From: Acuticoccus yangtzensis
GTDB taxonomy: Bacteria > Pseudomonadota > Alphaproteobacteria > Rhizobiales > Amorphaceae
Reading direction: 5' to 3'
Assembly (NCBI RefSeq): GCF_001927245.1
Contig: NZ_MJUX01000006.1
Span: 124,001 to 188,000 of the forward strand
DNA: 64,000 nt
Under the pieces are notes generated by a model. That model was given only the letters and a program-made list of their open reading frames with translations, had not been told where the DNA came from and ran no database searches. This document shows, piece after piece, positions 16,401 through 25,496 of this stretch (its first letter is position 1; each line of letters begins with the position of its first letter). The translations under genes and the position numbers were made by a program.

Positions 16401-17324
16401 TCAGCGGCGCTGCAGGACGAACCTGGCGAGCGAGTTCTTGCGGCGGGTGAAGGCGAGGCGGCTATAGCGCAGATAGTCGAGGAAGAACTGGTACTTCTCG
16501 GTGCCCCACTCGGCCTCGATCAGCGCCTTCTGGGCCTTCAGGTTCTTCAGCCACACGTCGAGCGTCATCGCATAATGGCGCGGGTCGTTTTCGAGATAGA
16601 CGAGGCGGAACGTGGGCGCGGAGGCCTCCACCACCTCCTCGATGTAGGGGATCGAGGATTCCGGGAACACCGTTTCGGGGAGCGAGGTGTTGGAGTGCTC
16701 GAAGTCGACCGCCTCCCAGACGATGGTCTGCAGCGAGAAGCGCGCATTCGGGGTCAGGGCCGCGGCCATCACCTCGAAGAAGCGGGCGTAGGTGGCGATC
16801 TTCTCGGCGCGGGTCTGGCCGGGCTTGGCGAAGTGCTCGAAGGCGCCGATGGAGATGGCGGCGGTATAGGGCTCATCGGTGGTGAAGGTGTAGGCGTCTT
16901 CCAGGCGCGCCTCGACATTGTCCCAGCCCTGGGCGGCGATGTGGGTGAGCTGGTCGTTCGACAAGGTGAGGCCGAGGGCATGGGCCGCGCCGCGCTGGGA
17001 GGCCCCGCGCAAGGTGGCACCCCAGCCGCAGCCGATGTCGATGAGGCGGGTGCCTTCGGTGACCTGCGCCGCGTCGAGGTGGAAGGCGAGCTTGGCGTCC
17101 TGTGCGGCGGCGAGGTCGTCCGCCAGCGGCGCGCCGGTGATCGGATCGAACCAGCGGCCGGACGAATAGGTCAGCGACGGGTCGAGCCACAGGGAGAAAA
17201 AGCGGGTGTCGTTGTCGTAGTGGTGCTGGATCGCTTCGGTCTGGCTCATGGAGCCGGCCGGGCGGTCCTTCAGCTTGAGCTCGAAATGCTTAGCAGAGGA
17301 GTCGGTCTTGGCCGTCATCGTCAT
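16401..17324 (-). CDS. SAM-dependent methyltransferase of the cyclopropane-fatty-acid synthase family
   Basis: The 307-residue product has the CFAS architecture without the long N-terminal lipid-binding region of E. coli Cfa: AIQHHYDNDTRFFSLWLDP, LTYSSGRWF, the SAM motif LIDIGCGWGA (residues 94-102), GLTLSNDQLTHI, an acidic loop, ISIGAFEHF (the bicarbonate-site Glu/His region of Cfa) and C-terminal FRLVYLENDPRHYAMTLDVWLKNL. It may modify lipid double bonds or a small molecule. The shortened N-terminus makes a diffusible substrate possible. It starts about 95 bp from the divergent PPOX gene. Confidence 0.85.
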   Translation of the reverse strand: MTMTAKTDSSAKHFELKLKDRPAGSMSQTEAIQHHYDNDTRFFSLWLDPSLTYSSGRWFDPITGAPLADDLAAAQDAKLAFHLDAAQVTEGTRLIDIGCGWGATLRGASQRGAAHALGLTLSNDQLTHIAAQGWDNVEARLEDAYTFTTDEPYTAAISIGAFEHFAKPGQTRAEKIATYARFFEVMAAALTPNARFSLQTIVWEAVDFEHSNTSLPETVFPESSIPYIEEVVEASAPTFRLVYLENDPRHYAMTLDVWLKNLKAQKALIEAEWGTEKYQFFLDYLRYSRLAFTRRKNSLARFVLQRR

Positions 17325-17420
17325 CGCCTCTCGCTCTCACGCCCGTTAAGATGGGACTGAACTGGGTGCGTCTTTGCACCTTATTGAACATGCGCCGCAA
17401 GCAGGAGTGAGGCCGGGCCG

Positions 17421-18026
17421 ATGAAATTGATCGAAACGATCGAGGAGCTGGAGGGGCACTATGGTGCGGTCTCCACGCCGGCGCGCAACAAGGTGCTGCC
17501 GCGCATCACGCCGCTCTACCGCGCCTATATCGAGGCCTCGCCCTTCTGCGCGCTGGCGAGCGTGGGGCCGGAGGGGCTCGACTGCTCGCCGCGCGGCGAC
17601 GACGGCCCCGTGGTCGACATCGTCAGCGACACGCGGCTCGCCCTGCCGGACCGGATGGGCAACAACCGCATCGACACGCTGCGCAACATCCTGCGGGACC
17701 CGCGCGTGTCGCTGATGTTCCTCATCCCCGGCTCGGGCACGGTGATGCGGGTGAACGGGCGCGCCTCGCTGACGGCGGACCCTGCGGTGCTGGAGCGTTA
17801 CGTCGTCAAGAAGAAGCCGCCGCGCACGGTCATGTTCGTCGACGTGGACGAGGTCTATTTCCAGTGCGCGAAGTCGGTGGTGCGCTCCAAGCTGTGGAGC
17901 GGCGGCCATGTGGATGTCGCCACGCTGCCGACGGTGGGCGAGATGATCGAGGCGGTCGCCGAAGAGTTCAACGCGGCCGAGTATGACGAGGCATGGCCGG
18001 CGCGGGCGCAAGAGACGCTGTGGTGA
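17421..18026 (+). CDS. FMN-dependent PPOX-type flavoprotein (MSMEG_1061-like)
   Basis: The 201-residue protein belongs to the pyridoxamine-phosphate-oxidase-like split-barrel fold: PLYRAYIEASPFCALASVGPEGLDCSPRGD in the first half, then LALPDRMGNNRIDTLRNILRDPRVSLMFLIPG, GRASLTADP and CAKSVVRSKLW. The DRMGNNR..TLRNIL block is typical of the MSMEG_1061 subgroup. The substrate is unknown. The gene stands alone and is closed by a strong terminator hairpin 5 bp after the stop. Confidence 0.88.
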   Translation: MKLIETIEELEGHYGAVSTPARNKVLPRITPLYRAYIEASPFCALASVGPEGLDCSPRGDDGPVVDIVSDTRLALPDRMGNNRIDTLRNILRDPRVSLMFLIPGSGTVMRVNGRASLTADPAVLERYVVKKKPPRTVMFVDVDEVYFQCAKSVVRSKLWSGGHVDVATLPTVGEMIEAVAEEFNAAEYDEAWPARAQETLW

Positions 18027-18030
18027 CGAA

Positions 18031-18060
18031 GAAAGGGCCGCTCGGTGGAGCGGCCCTTTC
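18031..18060 (+). terminator. Perfect 13-bp hairpin, bidirectional terminator
   Basis: GAAAGGGCCGCTC, loop GGTG, GAGCGGCCCTTTC form a perfect 13-bp stem flanked by A and T runs within the stem. It lies between the PPOX gene (+) and the DUF4870 gene (-), which converge, and can end both transcripts. Confidence 0.85.
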
Positions 18061-18103
18061 GGTCTCGCGAGGCTGACCCGGCGGGCGGATCAGACGGGCC
18101 CGA

Positions 18104-18496
18104 TCAGACAGGCTGTGAGTAGATCGGCCACATCGGGCGGCGGCTATTGGCCTTCATCATGCCGCGGATGGAGCGCCAGATGGTCCACACGGCGAGGAAG
18201 AACAGGATCGGGAAGCCGATGAGGATCCAGGTCAGAAGGCCGCCGACGAAGCCCAGGATGAGCGTCACCCAGAAGGTGGTGATGGCCGCATCATAATGGG
18301 TGCGCAAACCGGGATCGGAGCGACCCCGGTTGATGTAAGCGAAGACCACGCCGATGAACGGCGTGATCGGCACGAAGAATCCCACCAGGAACGACGACCA
18401 AACGAGCATCGCGTTGAAGGGCGATGCGCCGAAAAGGTCATCGGTGGCCTGGTCCAGGGACGACGTTTGTCTGGGCGAAGTCTTGTAGGTTTCCAT
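18104..18496 (-). CDS. DUF4870-like small membrane protein
   Basis: The open frame extends upstream to 18679, but the plausible start is the ATG at 18496, giving 130 residues. It has three hydrophobic helices (about 32-55, 72-95 and 97-113), with the loop INRGRSDPGLRTHYDAAITTFW between helix 1 and 2 and IWRSIRGMMKANSR after the last, the pattern of DUF4870/TIGR-type 'hypothetical membrane protein' families in Rhizobiales. Function is unknown. It is divergent from the J-domain gene, with 166 bp of shared upstream sequence. Confidence 0.8.
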   Translation of the reverse strand: METYKTSPRQTSSLDQATDDLFGASPFNAMLVWSSFLVGFFVPITPFIGVVFAYINRGRSDPGLRTHYDAAITTFWVTLILGFVGGLLTWILIGFPILFFLAVWTIWRSIRGMMKANSRRPMWPIYSQPV

Positions 18497-18662
18497 AGAG
18501 TGCGAGATGGTGTCTCGGGCTCTCCCTGGCAAGACCGGAGCGCCGGAACGGGCCGCGAACAGACGGCAGGGCAGCCCCGCGTCAGCGCGGCGGGGCGAGG
18601 TCTGTGAAGGGCGTAAAGTCAAGTCCTTGTTCGCTTGGGCGCCGCTCCCCATAATCGGCGCC

Positions 18663-19298
18663 ATGGACTTCTCGGGCAAAGATTACGACCGCATACGCGC
18701 ATCGCGCCGGAAAGCGTCCGGCCGCGGGGGATCGCGTGATGGCGGCGGTGCGGCGGACGCCACCGTCATCGGGCGGGAGTGCGCCGTGAAGGGCTGCAAA
18801 TCGGAGGCCACGTACAGGGCGCCGAAGGGGCGCGGCAAGGAAGGGCAGTTCTTCTGGTTCTGCCTGGACCATGTGCGCGAGTACAACAAAAGCTACAATT
18901 ATTTCAACGGCATGTCCGACGATGACGTGCTGGCCTACCAGCGCGATGCGATCACCGGGCACCGTCCCACCTCGCCGATCGGCGTGCGCGGGCGCCAGGC
19001 GCGCGCGGCCCGCAACGCCTGGACGGGGATGGTGGACGACACCTTCGGCCTGTTCGGCGGCCAGGACCCTCATCCGGCGCCGGAGGCGGAGACGCGCCGC
19101 ATCTCGGCCGCGGACCGGCACGCGTTCGAGATTTTGGGGCTGGAGCCGGGGGCCTCGAAGGAGGCGATCAAATCCCGCTACAAAACGCTTGTAAAGCGTC
19201 ACCATCCTGACGCAAACCAGGGGGATCGCAGTTCAGAGGACCGGCTGCGCAGCATTATCAATGCCTACAACATGCTGAGGCGTGCGGGGTATTGCTGA
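18663..19298 (+). CDS. J-domain protein with a cysteine-rich middle
   Basis: This is a 211-residue cytoplasmic protein. A basic N-terminus precedes a region with three cysteines and a histidine (CAVKGCKSEATY ... FWFCLDHVREYN), which could bind zinc. A linker follows, and then a C-terminal J domain (residues about 150-211): AFEILGLEPGASKEAIKSRY, the HPD motif in KRHHPDANQ, and IINAYNMLRRAG. The C-terminal position of the J domain sets it apart from DnaJ. It should stimulate a DnaK-type ATPase. The gene lies 66 bp upstream of cobS, the arrangement usual in Rhizobiales, but no role in B12 synthesis has been shown. Confidence 0.9.
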   Translation: MDFSGKDYDRIRASRRKASGRGGSRDGGGAADATVIGRECAVKGCKSEATYRAPKGRGKEGQFFWFCLDHVREYNKSYNYFNGMSDDDVLAYQRDAITGHRPTSPIGVRGRQARAARNAWTGMVDDTFGLFGGQDPHPAPEAETRRISAADRHAFEILGLEPGASKEAIKSRYKTLVKRHHPDANQGDRSSEDRLRSIINAYNMLRRAGYC

Positions 19299-19364
19299 TC
19301 GAGGCGGGTCCCCTCTAGACTTTCGTGTACAGTTCGCGTTCCCGCGCGGACACCCCCCGCGAGG

Positions 19365-20354
19365 ATGACTATGTCAGAGACGCCCGCTGCGGCGACCAGA
19401 ACGCCGGACATGACCGTGTCCGCGGCACAGACCTTCGGGATCGACAGCGAGATGGAGGTTCCGGCGTTCTCGGAGCGCACGGAACATGTGCCCGACGTCG
19501 ACCCGTCTTACGTGTTCGACCCGCCGACGACGAAAGCGATCCTGGCCGGCTTCAAGCACAATCGCCGCGTGATGATCGCCGGCTATCACGGCACCGGCAA
19601 GTCGACCCACATCGAGCAGGTGGCCGCGCGCCTCAACTGGCCGCTGATCCGCGTCAACCTCGACAGCCACATCAGCCGTATCGACCTCGTCGGCAAGGAC
19701 GCCATCGTGGTGCGCGACGGCGCCCAGGTGACCGAGTTCCGCGACGGCATCCTGCCCTGGGCGCTGCAGACCAACACCGCCCTGGTGTTCGACGAATACG
19801 ACGCCGGCCGCCCGGACGTGATGTTCGTGATCCAGCGCGTGCTGGAAGTCGCCGGACGCCTGACGCTGCTCGACCAGAACCGCGTGATCCGCCCGCACCC
19901 GGCCTTCCGCCTGTTCGCGACCGCCAACACGATCGGCCTCGGCGACACGTCCGGCCTCTATCACGGCACGCAGCAGATCAACCAGGGTCAGATGGACCGC
20001 TGGTCGATCGTCACCACGCTGAACTATCTGCCCCATGACGTGGAGTGCGGGATCGTTCTGGCGAAGAGCCCGCACTACCAGAACAAGGACGGTCAAAGCA
20101 CCGTCTCGAAGATGGTGCGCGTGGCGGACATGACGCGCAACGCGTTCATGAACGGCGACCTGTCGACGGTGATGAGCCCGCGCACGGTGATCACCTGGGC
20201 GGAGAATTCCGAGATCTTCGGCGACGTCGGCTTCGCGTTCCAGGTGTCGTTCCTGAACAAGTGCGACGAGACCGAGCGCGGCATCGTCGCCGAGTTCTAC
20301 CAGCGGTGCTTCGGCAAGGAGCTGCCGGCGAGCCACAACGTCGTCATGAACTGA
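19365..20354 (+). CDS. cobS: Cobaltochelatase subunit CobS
   Basis: CobS is the AAA+ ATPase that, with CobT and CobN, inserts cobalt into hydrogenobyrinic acid a,c-diamide in the aerobic B12 pathway. The 329-residue product has Walker [14 protein letters not shown], the family block [20 protein letters not shown], Walker [19 protein letters not shown], sensor region [23 protein letters not shown] and a C-terminal helical domain. The start is the ATG at 19365 or the in-frame ATG two codons on (MSETP). CobT follows but is separated from it by a LysE-type gene. CobN is not in the window. Confidence 0.96.
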   Translation: MTMSETPAAATRTPDMTVSAAQTFGIDSEMEVPAFSERTEHVPDVDPSYVFDPPTTKAILAGFKHNRRVMIAGYHGTGKSTHIEQVAARLNWPLIRVNLDSHISRIDLVGKDAIVVRDGAQVTEFRDGILPWALQTNTALVFDEYDAGRPDVMFVIQRVLEVAGRLTLLDQNRVIRPHPAFRLFATANTIGLGDTSGLYHGTQQINQGQMDRWSIVTTLNYLPHDVECGIVLAKSPHYQNKDGQSTVSKMVRVADMTRNAFMNGDLSTVMSPRTVITWAENSEIFGDVGFAFQVSFLNKCDETERGIVAEFYQRCFGKELPASHNVVMN

Positions 20355-20410
20355 GCGCGGGTGCCCGCTCCGGCGGGCCGCGCCCCCGAAAACGGAGACG
20401 GGAGCGGGGC

Positions 20411-21037
20411 ATGATCGAGCAGGCGACCCTCCTCACCTATGTTGCGATCGTCGCCGGGTTCGCCGTGATGCCCGGCCCGGCGACCCTTCTCACGATGGCG
20501 CGGGCGAGCACGTCCGGCCCTCGTGTCGGCATCGCGACGGCGGTGGGGATCGCCGGGGGTGACCTGACCCACACGCTGATGGCTGTCGTCGGCATTTCCG
20601 CCGTGATCGCGGCGTCGGCGACGTTGTTCACGATGCTCAAGCTTCTCGGCGCGGCGTATCTCGTCCTGCTCGGCATCCGCGCGCTCTTCAGCCGTCCGGC
20701 GGAGACCGAACCGGCCGCGCCCATACGGCTGACGGCCGGAGCCGCCATGCGCCAGGCGATGCTGGCCGAGGTGCTGAACCCGAAGACGGCAATGTTCTTC
20801 CTCGCCTTCATGCCGCAGTTCGTCGACCCGGCAGGTGGTTCGCCGGCGCTTCAGCTCACCATTCTGGGTGTCCTCTTCGTCGCCATCGGCCTGTGCGCCA
20901 CCATCGGCGCGGCGTTGATGGCGGGGTGGATCGGCAGCGTCCTGCGGCGCAGTTCGCGCGTCGCACGCTGGCAGCGGCGCATCGTCGGATCGGTCTATTG
21001 CGGGCTCGGCATCCGCCTTGCCTTGGCCGAACGCTGA
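20411..21037 (+). CDS. LysE/RhtB-family amino-acid exporter
   Basis: This 208-residue polytopic membrane protein begins MIEQATLLTYVAIVAGFAVMPGPATLLTMARAST, the LysE/RhtB signature with the conserved P-G-P near residue 20. A second block LAEVLNPKTAMFFLAFMPQFV matches the NPK motif. About six hydrophobic segments are visible. The family exports amino acids or homoserine lactone-like compounds; the substrate here is unknown. It sits between cobS and cobT on the same strand, with a strong RBS (GGAGCGGGGC), so it may be expressed with them. Confidence 0.9.
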   Translation: MIEQATLLTYVAIVAGFAVMPGPATLLTMARASTSGPRVGIATAVGIAGGDLTHTLMAVVGISAVIAASATLFTMLKLLGAAYLVLLGIRALFSRPAETEPAAPIRLTAGAAMRQAMLAEVLNPKTAMFFLAFMPQFVDPAGGSPALQLTILGVLFVAIGLCATIGAALMAGWIGSVLRRSSRVARWQRRIVGSVYCGLGIRLALAER

Positions 21038-21226
21038 GCCGCGAAAATTTGCCCCCGTCGCCGCTCTTTCAGTTGCAGCGCGGCGGCTTAGCTTGAAAGA
21101 TGGGCGTGAGTGAAAATGCGGCGACCGCGCTGGTCGGCCCGCAGCGCAAGGTCCGCTTCGCCCGGCCGATCCGGCCGGGGCGCGGGCCGGATGCGCCGGA
21201 ACGCACGTCGTAAGGAGTGATTTGTT

Positions 21227-23140
21227 ATGGCCGGTCCCGGCGATAACGCGAAGCGAAACAAACCCGGCGACGTGCGCCACGACGCCTTCCGCTCGGCCAT
21301 CACCGGCACGATGCGGGCGATCGCGGCGAACCCGGACCTCGAGGTCACCTTCTCGTCGGACAAGCCGGCGCTGATCGGCAATGCCGCGCGCCTGCCGGAG
21401 CCGCCGCGCCGATTGACGCCGAAGGAGGTCGCCGTCACGCGCGGCCTCGGCGATTCCATGGCGCTGAAGCTGGCGGCCCACAATCCCGGCGTCCACGCCC
21501 GCTACGCCCCCGCGGGGGCGGATGCACGCGCCGTCTACGACGCGGTGGAGGGCGCGCGGTGCGATGCGCTCGGCTCCCAGGCGATGCCCGGTGTCGCCGG
21601 CAACATCGGCGCGATGCTGGAAGACAAATATTTCCGCGGCAACTATCACGAGATCACCGATCAGGCCGACGCGCCGATCGAGGACGCGCTCGCCCTTCTG
21701 GTGCGTGAGAAGCTGACCGGCTCTAAGCCGCCGGAAAGCGCGCAGAAGCTGGTCGACCTGTGGCGGTCCGAGCTCGAGGAGAAGTGCGGCGAGAGCCTCA
21801 CCTCCCTCTCCGGCCAGATCGACGACCAGCGCGCCTTCGCGACCGTGGTGCGCGACATGCTGTCGGCGCTCGACATGGCCGAGTCCATCGCCGAGGAGCG
21901 GGGCGAGGAGCAGGAGAGCGAGGACGGCCAGTCGGAGACCGACTCGCCGGACGAGGGCGAAGGCGAAGTCGGTGAGGACGAGTCCGACGAGAACGCCGCG
22001 CCGCAGGATTCGGAGCGCTCCGGCGAGGACGAGACGGCCGAGGAGGTCGACGTCTCCGAGTTCACCGCCGACGACGTGCGCGACGACGAGATGGGCGACG
22101 CGGAGGAGACGACGGACGGCATGCGCGTCGACGAGCCGTTGACGCAGGGGCCGCCGGGGTCCGACTACCGCGTCTATACGCGCCAGTTCGACGAGATCGT
22201 GACCGCCGAGGAGCTGTGCGACACGGCCGAGCTCGACCGTCTGCGCGGTTTCCTGGACCGTCAGCTTCAGCCGCTTCAGGGCGCGGTGGCGCGGCTCGCC
22301 AACCGGCTGCAGCGGCGCTTGATGGCGCAGCAGTCCCGCTCGTGGGAGTTCGACCAGGAGGAGGGCGTTCTGGACACCGCGCGCCTCAGCCGCGTGGTGA
22401 TCGACCCGATGCAGCCGCTCGCCTTCAAGATGGAGCGCGAGAGCGACTTCCGCGACACCGTGGTGACGCTGCTGCTCGACAATTCGGGCTCGATGCGCGG
22501 GCGGCCGATCTCGGTCGCCGCCACCTGCGCCGACATTCTGGCCCGCACGCTCGAGCGGTGCCACGTGAAGGTCGAGATCCTGGGCTTCACCACCAAGGCG
22601 TGGAAGGGCGGACAGTCGCGCGACCATTGGGTTCAGCACGGCAAGAAGCCGGCACCGGGACGGCTGAACGATCTGCGCCACATCATCTACAAGTCCGCCG
22701 ACGCGCCGTGGCGCCGGGCGCGGCGCAACCTCGGCCTGATGATGCGCGAGGGGCTGTTGAAGGAGAACATCGACGGCGAGGCGCTGATGTGGGCGCACGA
22801 CCGGCTGATCGGCCGGTCCGAGCAGCGGCGCATCCTGATGATGATCTCCGACGGTGCGCCGGTGGACGACAGCACGCTGTCGGTGAACGCGGGCAACTAT
22901 CTGGAGAAGCACCTGAGGGCGGTGATCGCGGAGATCGAGGAGCGCTCGCCGGTGGAGCTGATCGCCATCGGCATCGGCCACGACGTGACTCGTTATTACC
23001 GCCGCGCGGTGACGATCGTGGACGCGGAGGAATTGGCCGGCGCGATGGTGAACCAGCTCGCTGAGCTGTTCGACGACGAGCGCGAGACGTCCCCCCGCGG
23101 ACGCAAGGCCCGCCCCGGCGGCCAGCGCCGCGCCGCGTGA
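21227..23140 (+). CDS. cobT: Cobaltochelatase subunit CobT
   Basis: CobT is the adaptor of the CobNST chelatase. The 637-residue product has an N-terminal helical domain ([16 protein letters not shown]...), a long acidic central linker (about 225-300, mostly Glu/Asp/Ser) and a C-terminal von Willebrand A-like domain with the MIDAS start [38 protein letters not shown] and [14 protein letters not shown]. Length and layout match Pseudomonas denitrificans and rhizobial CobT. It is preceded by TAAGGAGTG as ribosome site, and its stop overlaps the GTG of the next gene. Confidence 0.97.
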   Translation: MAGPGDNAKRNKPGDVRHDAFRSAITGTMRAIAANPDLEVTFSSDKPALIGNAARLPEPPRRLTPKEVAVTRGLGDSMALKLAAHNPGVHARYAPAGADARAVYDAVEGARCDALGSQAMPGVAGNIGAMLEDKYFRGNYHEITDQADAPIEDALALLVREKLTGSKPPESAQKLVDLWRSELEEKCGESLTSLSGQIDDQRAFATVVRDMLSALDMAESIAEERGEEQESEDGQSETDSPDEGEGEVGEDESDENAAPQDSERSGEDETAEEVDVSEFTADDVRDDEMGDAEETTDGMRVDEPLTQGPPGSDYRVYTRQFDEIVTAEELCDTAELDRLRGFLDRQLQPLQGAVARLANRLQRRLMAQQSRSWEFDQEEGVLDTARLSRVVIDPMQPLAFKMERESDFRDTVVTLLLDNSGSMRGRPISVAATCADILARTLERCHVKVEILGFTTKAWKGGQSRDHWVQHGKKPAPGRLNDLRHIIYKSADAPWRRARRNLGLMMREGLLKENIDGEALMWAHDRLIGRSEQRRILMMISDGAPVDDSTLSVNAGNYLEKHLRAVIAEIEERSPVELIAIGIGHDVTRYYRRAVTIVDAEELAGAMVNQLAELFDDERETSPRGRKARPGGQRRAA

Positions 23141-24222
23141 GGCCCGGCGCACGGCGCCGCCTGCCGCGGCGCCGGACGGGCGCCGCGCTCGCCGCCGCCC
23201 TCCTCGGCTCCGCCGCCCTCCTCTCGTCCCTCACGCGGCCGGTCCTGGCGGAACCGCTGGAGCTGCGAACGCGCGTCATCACCCGCTTCGGCGGCACCGC
23301 GGAGGAGGAGGGACGGCTCGACTTTCGCGGCGGGCTGGTGCTGTCCGGCCCGCGCGGCTTCGGCGGCTGGTCTGGCCTCCTCGTCGAGGGTGAGCGCTTC
23401 CTCGCCGTCAGCGACACGGGGGCCTGGTTGAAGGGCCGCCTTCTTCTGACGGACGGGCGGCTGAGCGGCGTGGCGGACGCGCGGATGGATCCGCGGGTCG
23501 ACATTCACGGCCGGCCGATCATGGGAAAGACTGCCGGGGATGCCGAAACGCTGGCCCGCGCCGAGGACGGCGTCCTCGTCGGCGTGGAGATGACGCAGCA
23601 GATCCTCTTCTACCCGGCGGACGGCATCGACGTCGACGTGACGGCGCCCGCAACGCGGCGCGATCTTTCCACCGAGGCCATTGTCCAGCTTCGCCATTAT
23701 GGGTTCGAGGCGCTTGCGGCGCGCGGGGACGGCTCGCTCATCGCCATCGCGGAAGGGGGCGAGAGGCGGGTGGACACCCTCCCCGTCTTCCACCTGCCGC
23801 AGCCCGGCGGACAGGAGCGGCGCTTTGCCGTGAAGCGCGATGCGGACTGGTCGGTGACCGGGGCGGACATGCTGCCCGGCGGCGATATGGTTCTGGTCGA
23901 GCGGCGCTATGGTGGCGGCATCGACGTCGGCATGCGCGTCCGGCGGATCGGTGCGGACGCCGTGGACCGCGCGACGGGTGTCGTGGATGGTCCGGTGCTG
24001 ATGGAGGCGGGCTTTTCCTCGGAGATCGACAACATGGAGGCGATCGCGGCGAGCGTGGAGGACGACGGGCGGCTCGTCTTCACGCTGATGTCGGACGACA
24101 ACCACGCCTTCCTGCAGCGCACGCTGATGCTGCGGTTCGCGCTGCGCGATCCGCTGCCGCGCCCGAAGCCGCTCCCCGGTGAGGCCCGTGCCTCGCGCCA
24201 GGCCCGCAGCCAGAGCGGCTGA
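23137..24222 (+). CDS. Exported esterase-like phytase-domain protein
   Basis: The 361-residue protein starts at a GTG that overlaps the cobT stop by 4 bp. Residues about 15-37 form a signal peptide ([16 protein letters not shown], then a PVLA-E cleavage site). The mature part has the beta-propeller-type blocks of the 'esterase-like activity of phytase' family: [59 protein letters not shown] and [26 protein letters not shown]. The last block includes an E-A-I motif with Asp-Asp-Asn, typical of the family's metal-binding region. Substrate unknown. Translational coupling to cobT is likely, although the same pairing is seen in other Rhizobiales without a known B12 link. Confidence 0.85.
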   Translation: MRPGARRRLPRRRTGAALAAALLGSAALLSSLTRPVLAEPLELRTRVITRFGGTAEEEGRLDFRGGLVLSGPRGFGGWSGLLVEGERFLAVSDTGAWLKGRLLLTDGRLSGVADARMDPRVDIHGRPIMGKTAGDAETLARAEDGVLVGVEMTQQILFYPADGIDVDVTAPATRRDLSTEAIVQLRHYGFEALAARGDGSLIAIAEGGERRVDTLPVFHLPQPGGQERRFAVKRDADWSVTGADMLPGGDMVLVERRYGGGIDVGMRVRRIGADAVDRATGVVDGPVLMEAGFSSEIDNMEAIAASVEDDGRLVFTLMSDDNHAFLQRTLMLRFALRDPLPRPKPLPGEARASRQARSQSG

Positions 24223-24225
24223 CGC

Positions 24226-24249
24226 GAAAAAGCCGCCCGATGGGGCGCC
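24226..24249 (-). terminator. Rho-independent terminator of the queuosine-precursor transporter
   Basis: Read on the minus strand, a CGCCC / GGGCG stem with a four-base loop is followed by CTTTTTC. It lies about 50 bp past the transporter stop and also just after the esterase-like stop. Confidence 0.6.
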
Positions 24250-24252
24250 TTA

Positions 24253-24286
24253 TCTCATGCGAGGTCTTGTCTCATGCGAGATCTTG
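24253..24286. repeat. 17-bp tandem duplication
   Basis: Two copies of TCTCATGCGAGRTCTTG (24253-24269 and 24270-24286), differing at one base, lie side by side in the convergent gap after the esterase-like gene. Confidence 0.8.
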
Positions 24287-24300
24287 CCGGTCGTCCGCGG

Positions 24301-24909
24301 TCAGTGCGCGGTGCGGGCGGTGAGGACGCGGTAGGGTCCGAGCGCCACGGCGGAGACCGCGAATTTCACCACGAAGTCGGCGATGGCCCAGGAGACATAG
24401 CGCGGGGCTTCCGGTGCGCCGGCGATGCCGAACAGTCCGTCCACCGAGGTGGCGAAATCGTCACCGCCGAAGGGAATGAAGGCGGCGAAGGCGAGGGTGA
24501 AGAAGATCGCCGTGTCGAGCACGGAGGCGGCCGCGGAGGACACCAGCGGGGCACGCCACCAAACGCCGTCGCGCAGGCGGTTGAACAGCGAGATATCGAA
24601 CATCTGCGCCAGCAGGAAGGCGGTGCCGGAGGCGAGCGCGATGCGCGGGCTGGCCAGCATCACCGACATGACGACGGCGATGCAGAAGCCCGCGAGAGCG
24701 ACGAGGCGGGCCTTGTTCGGCCCGAAGGTCCGGTTCACGACGTCCGTCACCAGGAAGGCGAAGGGGTAGGTGAAGGCGCCCCAGGTGAGGATGTCGGCGA
24801 GGTTGATCCCGCCGACGGTGCCCGTCACCGGGTGCTGGACCAGGATATTCGACGTTACGACGACGGCCGCCATCGCGGCGACGCCGGCACCGAGAACGAG
24901 AGGGTTCAT
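24301..24909 (-). CDS. Queuosine precursor transporter (VUT/YhhQ family)
   Basis: The 202-residue integral membrane protein has about six hydrophobic helices and the family pattern: VTSNILVQHPV near the N-terminus, ADILTWGAFTYPFAFLVTDVVNRTFGP, SPRIALASGTAFLLAQMFDISLFNRLR, WWRAPLVSSAAASVLDTAIFFTLAF and YVSWAIADFVVKFAVSAVALGPYR. VUT proteins import queuine, preQ1 or preQ0 for tRNA queuosine synthesis. The start is 22 bp downstream of the rpmB stop, so it is probably cotranscribed with rpmB. There is no room for a preQ1 riboswitch directly before it. Confidence 0.92.
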   Translation of the reverse strand: MNPLVLGAGVAAMAAVVVTSNILVQHPVTGTVGGINLADILTWGAFTYPFAFLVTDVVNRTFGPNKARLVALAGFCIAVVMSVMLASPRIALASGTAFLLAQMFDISLFNRLRDGVWWRAPLVSSAAASVLDTAIFFTLAFAAFIPFGGDDFATSVDGLFGIAGAPEAPRYVSWAIADFVVKFAVSAVALGPYRVLTARTAH

Positions 24910-24931
24910 GGTTGGCGTCGCAGGCAGCGGA

Positions 24932-25225
24932 TCAGGCGGCCGGGGTGGCGGCAGCCGCGGCGACTTCGCGCTTCACCTTCAGCATGCGGGTGCTGAGCTC
25001 GCCTTCCTTCGCCACGGCGAGGAACTTGTCGAGCCCGCCGCGGTGCTCGACCGTGCGCAGGGCGGCGGCGGCGCAGCGGACGCGCACGCCGCGGCCGAGA
25101 GCCTCGGACTGGAGGGTCACATCCACCAGGTTGGGGAGGAAGCGACGTTTCGTCTTGTTGTTGGCGTGGCTGACGTTGTTGCCAACCTGCACGCCCTTGC
25201 CTGTCAGTTCGCAGCGCCGAGCCAT
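24932..25225 (-). CDS. rpmB: 50S ribosomal protein L28
   Basis: The 97-residue product begins [33 protein letters not shown], the L28 signature, and continues [36 protein letters not shown]. An Ala/Lys-rich tail follows, as usual in alphaproteobacteria. The CxxC zinc pair of some L28 paralogues is absent (only one early Cys), so this is the zinc-independent form. It is probably the first gene of an rpmB-transporter operon. A 270-bp divergent gap upstream would hold promoters for it and the DUF3108 gene. Confidence 0.97.
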   Translation of the reverse strand: MARRCELTGKGVQVGNNVSHANNKTKRRFLPNLVDVTLQSEALGRGVRVRCAAAALRTVEHRGGLDKFLAVAKEGELSTRMLKVKREVAAAAATPAA

Positions 25226-25496
25226 GTTCCAATCGCCAGCCTTGAGGCCAGCGCCCTATAAACGAGAGTACGAAGGTGAACGGGGTGAATAGGCATGCGG
25301 CGAGGCTACGTCAAGCGCGGATGCGCCGTCGGCGTGCCTTGGCTTGCGCCACCCCGTCTGTTCAAGTGGGGTTCATTAGGGGAAGCGATTTGATCTTGCA
25401 ACGGGCATCTCCTAAAGCTCGTTAAGGATGGTCCACCTGGGCAGCCCGTGCGGCCCCCGTGTTCGGGGCGCGTTTCGCGCGGGATTGGGGAGTGCG

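Noticed and set aside
20297-23152. 951-codon minus-strand open frame over cobT and LysE
   Set aside because: Shadow of cobT; no domain pattern, and the plus strand has the VWA and LysE motifs.
24910-24931. preQ1 riboswitch before the queuosine-precursor transporter
   Set aside because: Only 22 bp separate it from rpmB, too short for the aptamer.
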